In this document: piece by piece, positions 18,884-25,807 of the stretch
Layout of the letters: each line of letters begins with the position of its first letter
Position numbering within the stretch: position 1 is the first letter of the stretch
Assembly (NCBI GenBank): GCA_013054445.1
Contig: JAAMPI010000789.1
Span: forward strand, 1-25,807
Reading direction: 5' to 3'
Source of the DNA: Cudoniella acicularis
Taxonomy: Eukaryota > Ascomycota > Leotiomycetes > Helotiales > Helotiaceae
DNA length: 25,807 nt
Translations under genes and position numbers: made by a program
Notes under the pieces: model-generated
What the model was told of the DNA's origin: nothing
The model's input: only the letters and a program-made list of their open reading frames with translations
Database searches by the model: none

Positions 18884-19443
18884 CGTGCAGGGGTGGTTAG
18901 TTAGAATGTCTTTTACACGGTTCTTAGACGGTTTTATCGGTTGCAGATGGTTGCGATTAGTTTTCACAGATGCTAAAAGCGGGAGGGTCAAGATAGATGC
19001 ATTGAAAGCACCTTGGGAGATTCTCAATATATATATGAGTGTGAGTCTCTGATTTACTACAAGCTGTCAACTTTATCGTTATAAAATTTGGATCTAAAGG
19101 GAACTTGCAGCGCGCAAGAAGCGAAAACACGAATCTGTTTAACAGATATTGGAATAAAAACCTTACGTTATTGTGTGAAGGATATTGTTGCTGTGAATAG
19201 ATCGAGGCCTTAAGTTCAGATATAGCTGACATGAATAAGTGTGCCGAAAAATCCCGAGTCTTCTCCTGTTCCACCATGTTTATCCTTAAAACTTCAAAGT
19301 AATTAGAAATACATTCACGTGAATTCAAAGCCAAAAAGAGATTCAAGTTGCGCAAACCTTCGTTCTTTGATTTTGTGTCTGTCTGTTTTGGGCACTTTGA
19401 AGTATCCCATACCTACCCCACGCCTGCCGTCCTCGAAATCATG
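18884..19443. other. intergenic region, AT-rich
   Basis: A minus-strand open frame at 18957-19355 (about 130 codons) has no domain, signal peptide or conserved pattern that I recognise and is treated as unsupported. This region probably holds the 3' UTR of the UROD/MetE-like gene. Confidence 0.35.
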
Positions 19444-19839
19444 TTATGATCCTGACGAATGATCAGAATAATACCCCCCCTCCAAGCCAACTGCAAAGTC
19501 CCTCGGCCACTTGATATCCCAATTCCATTCGTTTCCCCATCTCAAGGCTTCTTCCTCAACGCATGTTGCCATTCCTATCGTATTGCTCAGCCAGGCCTGA
19601 ACACGGCCGATGCAATGCAACTCGAGTGATAGGTCATCACCACATTTGCATGCGTTCCTCCTATAGTACAGTGCCCTCTCTACAGATTTTGCACCGTAGA
19701 TTCTATTGCAACTTGGGCAGACTATTTCAGGTCCGAAAAATGTTGTCATATTGTTTTGTGTGGATTTCGAAAGCTTGCAGATACTCTGTGTATTTGTTTC
19801 GATCTCGGTGCTCTGTTTGAATTTCGAGTAGGGGGACAT
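19444..19839 (-). CDS. hypothetical protein with zinc-ribbon-like cysteines
   Basis: An open frame of 131 residues starts at ATG 19839. An internal ATG (MTTFFGPEIVCPSC) may be the true start. It has a C-x2-C pair (CPSC), and about 23 residues later C-x-C-G (CKCGDD), which could bind one zinc ion, then a Trp-rich part (WGNEWNWDIKWPRDF). There are no membrane segments or signal peptide. The cysteine spacing suggests a real protein rather than chance, but I do not recognise the family. It is isolated, with AT-rich DNA on both sides and no sign of a link to the cluster. Confidence 0.4.
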   Translation of the reverse strand: MSPYSKFKQSTEIETNTQSICKLSKSTQNNMTTFFGPEIVCPSCNRIYGAKSVERALYYRRNACKCGDDLSLELHCIGRVQAWLSNTIGMATCVEEEALRWGNEWNWDIKWPRDFAVGLEGGYYSDHSSGS

Positions 19840-20333
19840 GAACAAGCACGCTATTTAAGAACCCCAAAGAATTATTATTTACTCAGTCAGCGGCGGGACT
19901 CAGAAGATTGCCAAATTCTCAATCCACAAAATATGCTGTGATTCCTCTCAATTGCTTTCGGTGTGAATCCTTTCCCCACTTCAACGACCTCATTCAAAAG
20001 TGCTAGAAGTCAACGCCATTCACAACCTGTACCGAGGAGCCCTTGCAGCACCGATCACAATATCGGACAATTCGACAGAGAATAATAATGGAGCTTCAGC
20101 AATTGAAACAAGAGTTTATGAAGAATTGTATTGTTTGAACGTATTCCTCAACTGCTTTCTTATCTTGACTCCTGAAATTTCAACACTTCACAGGAACTAC
20201 ATACCTCATCCACCAGATAATTTAAAATAACTCTGCTGTTGTGACACATTGGTTAAGGAAAGGAATTCGACCAAATCTGGGCTCTCATCTCGTCTTCATT
20301 TTCTATGCTATATCGACATTTCTAACTAGCCCT
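19840..20333. other. intergenic region, no gene supported
   Basis: The plus-strand frame at 20000-20230 lacks recognisable features. Nothing else is seen. Confidence 0.35.
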
Positions 20334-21378
20334 TCATGCACAACTCGGCTCCAACTTCCCCGAATCTTCATCATCTTCATCATCTGAATCGTCCTCCTCT
20401 AATAGCTCCCGCAATTCATCCCAAAGATACTTCTTTTGCAACTCTGCCACGTCCTCATCACGACCGACTTCCGTTCCCTCCATCAATATAAATACGGTCA
20501 TCCACAGGTAAAAATATCAGCATATAAAATGCTACCAAGGAGACTCTCATCGAGAATTCTGGGAATCGTTCGTGATTTCCTCGGTCCATGTTCTTTCGTC
20601 CGACCCCCATTGTCTTCGAAACGATGAGGATCAATGGCCATATCAAAAGAGTGATTATCATCTTGATTTTGCCCGAAATGCCTTGACCCCTCTCCGCCAA
20701 CTTATCCAACGGCCGGACCTAATCATTAGGTGGTGGTAACCTGGCCGAAAAGTCCCGACGGCAAATCAAGCAGGCCTTCTGCCCTTCGGCGAAAGTGAGC
20801 TGAAGGCAATCGTAGCCGAAATAATGTCGGCACGGAAGGGAGGCGGCGTTCGTGCTCCGGCAAACTCCTCCATCCTCACCATTCTCCGGACGAAAACCTC
20901 CAACAGATGCTGCACTTCTCTTGATGTAGTGGGGCTCTTTCCTTTGGAATTACGAGCGCGAATGGGTTAATTGGGAAGAATATTTTGATCAATTCATCGT
21001 CCCAGTTGATCCTTTTTCCCTCCCCATGCATTTATTTTGTCCTTTGGATTGCCTGTAGCTTCACCGTTTTTTCGTATTGTGCTGCAATATACTTGCGAGC
21101 CGCCAATAGCTGAGCATTATCAAATTGTGGGGTGGCTTCCTTTGGCAGAACTGGCAAACGTAGAGTAAATCCGGTATCATATCCACCTTCTCCGCATTTC
21201 ATCCCCTTCTCTTCAATTTCTACCATCCTCTACCAATGTCACAGGTGTAACACTTTGTGTTGAATATGAACTGTTGAGGGTGAAAAATCCTCTCACAGGT
21301 GGTATTTGTCCAAGATACGTCAAAAAAGGCAGTATGGCCGCATTGATATAAGTTTTCATAGATTAAAAGCTGGCACAT
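20334..21378 (-). pseudogene. decayed RING-finger gene
   Basis: Fragments of one protein occur in order but in changing frames. It begins at ATG 21378 (MCQLLIYENLYQCGHTAFF, a Cys/His-rich start) and shifts frame near 21225-21240. It continues as a charged helical stretch (QLLAARKYIAAQYEKTVKLQ) to a TAA at 21032-21034. The same frame reads on to CSIC near 20910. A frame change near 20890-20905 then brings VCRSTNAASLPCRHYFGYDCLQ and CLICRRDF, the second half of a RING-H2-like zinc site. Another stop at 20719-20721 and a shift near 20480 lead to a very acidic C-terminus (EEDDSDDEDDEDSG) ending at 20334. Intact relatives would be likely ubiquitin E3 ligases. Some breaks could be missed introns, but two in-frame stops and shifts without GT-AG sites argue for decay. 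Confidence 0.6.
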
Positions 21379-22867
21379 ATTGGTTGGATTGATCTTAGCA
21401 AGGGTGTGCTGAGGAGTTAGACGTGGTGAATTTGTATGGAGAACAAGGGCGACGATTTGGACTTCTTAGTTCGGAGTTGTTCTCAACGAACAGAATTTTC
21501 ACTGCAGAGAATATCTACATATCAAATGTGCCTACCAGCAAAGAAAACTTTTCCTGGTTCTTTTCTTTGAGCAGTGAATTAGGACTTGGGACCTGGGCCT
21601 TCAAATCACGTGGAAAGGGGGTTAAACGAGAAATGTCATCAGACTTCACTTGGCCCTTTATAACCGAGGGAACATCTGCAGTACTACTTTTTTCCCTATG
21701 TTAAATCTAGGAAGGGTTGCTCATTATCGTGGGATCCTAAAAAACAGAGTATTTTGCAATTGTGTTTTTATTAGATATATAGAATCTTTATAAAGTGCAA
21801 AGACCAAGCACTCTTGGAGTATATCTAGAACGTTGCTGTATTACAAAGAGATTAATCTAAAAAGAGAGACACGCGATTTTAGAAAGCTCAAAGCTTCCTA
21901 TAGTATGCCTTACTTCTTGTTCAGGGGCTAAACGAGAGATCATGTAACCATTTTCAGACCACTATAACCAGAGCTTTTAAAAACCAGCCTAGGTAATCAA
22001 ATGAGCATAACCAGCCAGTAACGAGCCAGAACTGGAGCAAATGTATTAATTCCAGCACCGATATAAACAACTGGAATGAAAACATAAGCTAAAAATTTAA
22101 TAAAGATGTTCTACTAGAAAATAGAGAAAAGAATCACTAATCTTAAATTATTAATAATCTAGACAGGTTCGAATCATTTTTTCGAATTAAAACTTTCAGA
22201 AATTATAAAGAGAAATATGTCACAATGTCATGCGTACAAGAGAATCAAATGAGGGAACAAGAACGGAAAGCCGTTTCCTATTTAAATCTTACGTAAAGAT
22301 TAAAGGACGTACTTCTATGAATTTTATAGCGGAAAACCCTCATATATTTAACTTATCAGCATAGCATGTAGAATATTGATCTTTGGAACTCACGCAATGG
22401 GGGTACTGCAATTGTCCATTAAAAAGCAATCTCCACTCAAATCAGTCGTGATTTCTATATATCCGGTATTATTACAACAGCCCTGTATTGAATGTTCGTA
22501 ATATTAACAGTGTTGATGCCCACGCAAGCCTCAATACACATATCCAGACTGTAAGCCAAGATAGAAAATATGTCCTCGTCCTAGCAGCCTTCCCTACAAA
22601 TAGACGTGCATTTGTAGCCTCGGTTGGTTGGGGGATATATCCCGCCCATGATTTGTTTACGGATTAATTACCGGCCGGCGGTGACAACAAGTCCAACGCC
22701 AATAATAACTCCTGAGGATAATTTACTGGATTGGAACACGTCAACCCTCCGGCCACCTCTCTCACACTTCCAACATAATCCTAACATAATCCCAACATGT
22801 AACAACACTTTCGTGCTTTCATCAACATCTTGGAAAGAATCAAATCAAACGAGCGCAACCACCGAAA
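21379..22867. other. AT-rich gene-poor stretch
   Basis: About 1.5 kb with long AT-rich runs, especially 21720-22560. Frames at 21423-21704 and 22624-22878 have no recognisable features. It may be AT-rich through repeat-induced point mutation of an old repeat, but no repeat family is evident. Confidence 0.4.
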
Positions 22868-23280
22868 ATGTATCTTGATATCTCCATTTTAAGCTGGGTA
22901 TTAGCGGCTATGGCCATTACACCATTCGCAAATATCTGATAAACGTGTACGGCCCCTCAGCGTTCATGAGGATCTTTCAAATTCCAAATGAAGCCACAGC
23001 CCGAACAGCCGGTACGTAATTTACCATTGCCACTAACGACCCCTACTTTGCACCGCTAATGTTTCATAGCCTTTCATCCTGTCCTCATCAACGGCTATGA
23101 CCTCCTCGGAGCTCTGCAGAATAATCCGGGGGTGATCTGGTATTCGATTGCGGCAAGGCTGATAGCGCGATGTTCTTTTGAAACTGTGGGAGTCCCTGGG
23201 ATAAGTTGGTTTTTATTGAGTTGACAACTACGAGCATCTTACTCGGGGCTATGCTTGTGGCGAGAGCTGTAGGGATTTAA
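22868..23280 (+). pseudogene. remnant of a spliced hypothetical gene
   Basis: A 58-nt intron (23012-23069; GTACGT donor, CGCTAAT branch site, CATAG acceptor) joins two coding pieces in phase: RKYLINVYGPSAFMRIFQIP...EATARTA and FHPVLINGYDLLGALQNN, followed by IWYSIAARLIARCSFETVG. The frame then meets TGA at 23222, but one frame over, DKLVFIELTTTSILLGAMLVARAVGI continues to TAA at 23278, which suggests a one-base loss near 23200. The 5' end is also in a different phase from the nearest ATG (22868, MYLDISILSWVLAAMAIT). The ends look like membrane helices. I do not recognise the family. The combination of a good intron and two phase breaks suggests a recently inactivated gene. Confidence 0.45.
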
Positions 23281-24436
23281 GCTTGACATCTTCGGAGAGT
23301 CTCGAGGTTCTACGAGAGCGCAGGGGAAATCTATGAGAGTAAAAGTTTGAGGCAATAAGAAACCTTATACAGTGAATATTATAATTGGGTATATAAACCG
23401 AAGTTTACATCACTTCATCCCTTATTGGAGCCGTAGGCAGTCGCCGCTGAACAGGCCTGAAAGGTGCTTCCTCCTTGTCAAAGTTGTCATTTCTCTGCAA
23501 CAGCCTTGAAAAAGTAGGGGTTTCTGTGCTTCTTACTTGGGCATAGTGGTACAAAGCGCGGTTATCTTCAGCAATTCGATTAATTTTGAAATTTGGACAT
23601 GTACTAGGATTAACACAACCTATACTCTCGTGTGTACCCCACTACCCCACCACCTCCTTTCTTTTCTCGATTAGCATACCGCACTCCACTCCGGCCCTTA
23701 TCACGAAGTTACAAAGAGACTTATATTTCACTGCTGAATAAAAATCGCGCAAACCACCTAAAATACATAGAAACAGATTTTCAAGTTATGATTGATTATT
23801 CTCTAGGACTGTTCCCGGAAAGTCGCGACGCGATTGCGATAGGAATCTGGGGTAGTCGCTAATTTAAGATTTCCGCACAGCGTTCCACCCACTGTAAATT
23901 AGCGATTTAAGCACTGTATTTTGGCGGATGCTCGCTAACTTTCAGGGCGCTTTGGCCCTGGTAGTCACAAGTTACTTATTACCTGCTCATCGACCTCCTT
24001 ACCACCGATCTGGAAAAAATCTCGAGTGTATGGAGTAATCAGCTTCACAAAGTTCCGTTTGCTAAAATATGAACTGTTTTGGGTTGTGGCCCAAGAATGA
24101 TAATAAAATTCAAAGGTTTTGGCATAGATGTTCGCAATACAATGTCAACTATCAAATTGCTCAAAGTTGTGTCACTAATTAGGGGAAAACGTTAGTTAAT
24201 TGAAGAAATACTGGTATCTAAAAAAAAACGTATTTGTGCCAAAGTCTCGAACACAATTCGCCATGCAATGCCTAAAACGCCCAAAATCTTAGCAAAACGT
24301 ATAATCGTGACGCGCAAATTTACCCCCTGCTTCTAGTATGTTGACAAAGGCATTGCCACAGCGGAAAAGAACGAGCCCAATGGACTAGCTCGACAGAAAT
24401 CAGGATCAATCATGACTACCACCCTGCCGTTTCGTT
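23281..24436. other. intergenic region, no gene seen
   Basis: No convincing coding frame, RNA gene or repeat was seen. A frame at 23632-23862 has no recognisable features. Confidence 0.4.
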
Positions 24437-25807
24437 TCATGCTACCTCGAAAGAGTTTTCACCCCAACCGTAGGCCCTCTTCAAGCGACTTGCAAAGCTG
24501 AGAAGTAGATGGCCTTCGATCCTCGACATGTGTGGACGATGCACCGTCGAACTGTCGACTCCCATATCTTTAGGAGGAAAGAAAATAAAGACGGATCCAA
24601 ATTTGGGCATAACAGAGAATTTCAAGTCCGCCATAGCTGCCTCAAATGCCACCCAGCTTATTGATCCTCGGGAGTCTGACTTTGAGAATAGGGTTGAGAA
24701 AGTGTCAAATATGTCTTGCTTGGCTTTGAATACTAGTGCTTTTTCCATGGTTTCTGGTCGAGGAAGAACTTTCGCTGTCGGTGCGATATCGTATATACAT
24801 AAATGTGCTGGGCGGGTTTTCTCCTTCTGTCTCCGCTGTTGGACTCGAACTTCTAGACTGGGTGTTTTGATGATTGCTGGTAGTGGTGTAGCGGCATGCT
24901 TCTCAGACTTTGCCTTTTGCTGCTGAAATCGTTCTTGAAGGTTCGTAATACAGCTTTCAATGAAGTCCTGATAAAGGGATCCCATCTTGGCTCCTGTCTT
25001 GTCGACGATGAATTGATCAAGTGTATTTAAAGCCCCATCAGCCATACCGGGTTCCTTGAGGTTATCAATAGGAATCGCAAAATTTGTTAAATCAACCTCC
25101 TGCTTGAGAGGATCGAGCTCAGTTGCCAATTGTTTTGATCCTGAGACAAAATTTGTCCATTTCTGAGATTAATTTGAGGGAATAGAAGCGATGTTGATAG
25201 AGACTGGATAAAACCAGTAATCACAGCAAGGTCACCGAAAGATTCATATTCTCTCTCTTGCATCTCCTCTCTTTCGCTGGGGTGAGCTCGATGAAAGTCA
25301 TCCAGCTTTTTAATCCAGGTGATCGTCGAGGATGCATCGGTTTCAGCTTGGCAGAGGCGAAGCATATAGTGGACTTGTGGATTCTCTCTCGTCAGGAGCT
25401 CTGGCTTGCCTTTCAGGCTAACGCGCGCAATGCCGTTGTCATATATCCCTTCAATACGCTTGAAGCACTTTGAACCAGAACCTGTCTGGACATGGCGCTT
25501 AAAGACCTGTTGGACCCATCTATACTCCAACTGACAGACATTGGACAGTTCTTGGAGAATGATGGTACTGTAAATCTGGGCATTTGCAGAATCGACTAGA
25601 AGTTGAATAAGATGACAAATGTAATCCCAGATTGTGGTATCTATAATAGCATTGTGGATCATTTCGAAGAATGCAATACTAATGTACCTGTCAGTGATTT
25701 GAGGCATAATTCGACCCTTCTGGTCTTGAACCAATTCAGGTCTGCTAAAGAACCAAATGTTGACAAGGTGCGCAAGAAAAGGGGGCTCGGTGCGACAGAG
25801 TGTCAAA
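24437..25807 (-). pseudogene. large fungal hypothetical protein, frameshifted and cut by the window edge
   Basis: Two long minus-strand frames (25806-25087 and 25129-24437) look like parts of one protein that continues beyond the right edge. The upstream part is helical (WDYICHLIQLLVDSANAQIY). The downstream part has PIDNLKEPGMADGALNTLDQF, LYQDFIESCITNLQERFQQQ and a C-terminus with VHRPHMSRIEG then FASRLKRAYGWGENSF. That tail is typical of large fungal hypothetical proteins of the DUF6604-containing kind, as far as I recall. The frame change falls at a run of four A/T bases (25148-25151): one extra base there would join GQI to VSGSKQLATELDPL smoothly. An alternative is a 62-nt GTGATT...CTCAG intron at about 25220-25160, which would remove a protein-like stretch. 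Either a sequencing slip or real inactivation is possible. It is not expected to belong to the cluster. Confidence 0.6.

Noticed and set aside
18957..19355. 132-residue minus-strand frame
   Set aside because: It is AT-rich with no signal peptide, domain or conserved cysteine pattern. Its length alone is not enough.
21423..21704. 93-residue plus-strand frame
   Set aside because: It has no recognisable features and lies in AT-rich DNA next to a pseudogene.
1..25807. NRPS, PKS or terpene-cyclase core enzyme
   Set aside because: No adenylation, ketosynthase, carrier or terpene-cyclase motifs were found in any frame. The precursor peptide explains the cluster better.
1..25807. tRNA or rRNA genes
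   Set aside because: No cloverleaf-like or rRNA-like stretch was recognised by eye. A tRNAscan run would be decisive.

Overview
The window looks like nuclear DNA of a filamentous ascomycete (Pezizomycotina). Genes are split by short introns of about 46-113 nt with GTAAGT-like donors and CTRAC-like branch sites. Genes are compact and closely spaced in the centre, and AT-rich gene-poor DNA lies on both sides. The genus cannot be told from the sequence alone. All gene models were spliced by hand, checking reading phase across each junction; no database search was possible.

The centre (about 2.5-18.9 kb) reads as a secondary-metabolite cluster built around a ribosomally made peptide (RiPP) of the ustiloxin/dikaritin type. 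Its heart is a three-exon gene on the minus strand (8673-9061). It encodes a signal peptide followed by three copies of a repeat that share the block VVYTWSKPE, with Lys-Arg (Kex2-type) sites between copies. No single open frame shows this protein. It appears only when two canonical introns (64 and 49 nt) are removed, and then it stays in phase to the stop. Next to it are two UstYa-like (DUF3328) membrane proteins with the paired HxxHC motifs of the oxidases that cross-link such peptides (10106-11029 plus, 11205-12327 minus). Further tailoring genes are a BBE/PCMH flavoprotein oxidase (2526-4360 minus), a cytochrome P450 (4430-6350 minus), a SAM methyltransferase of the AusD-like type (6953-7864 plus) and an O-methyltransferase (15724-17190 minus). 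A UROD/MetE-fold protein (17846-18883 plus) and a seven-helix rhodopsin-domain membrane protein (14066-15412 plus) may also belong.

The likely logic is as follows. The precursor enters the secretory pathway and UstYa-type oxidases cross-link the Tyr/Trp-containing core. Kex2-type cleavage releases several core copies, and the P450, flavoprotein and methyltransferases decorate the product. Several genes are in divergent pairs that share a promoter. A short motif (TCTCGRTGTAS or close to it) occurs upstream of the P450/methyltransferase pair, the precursor and both UstYa genes, which suggests co-regulation. No tyrosinase, dedicated peptidase, transporter or Zn2Cys6 regulator is visible here.

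The flanks differ in character. The left 2.5 kb holds at most one small secreted-protein gene. The right side (about 19-25.8 kb) holds a small zinc-ribbon-like ORF and three genes that look broken: a RING-finger gene, a short spliced remnant, and a long fungal hypothetical gene running off the right edge with a one-base frameshift. A block of degenerate direct repeats lies at about 12.55-13.29 kb. The sharp change from intact cluster to decayed flank suggests that the cluster's right border is near 18.9 kb.
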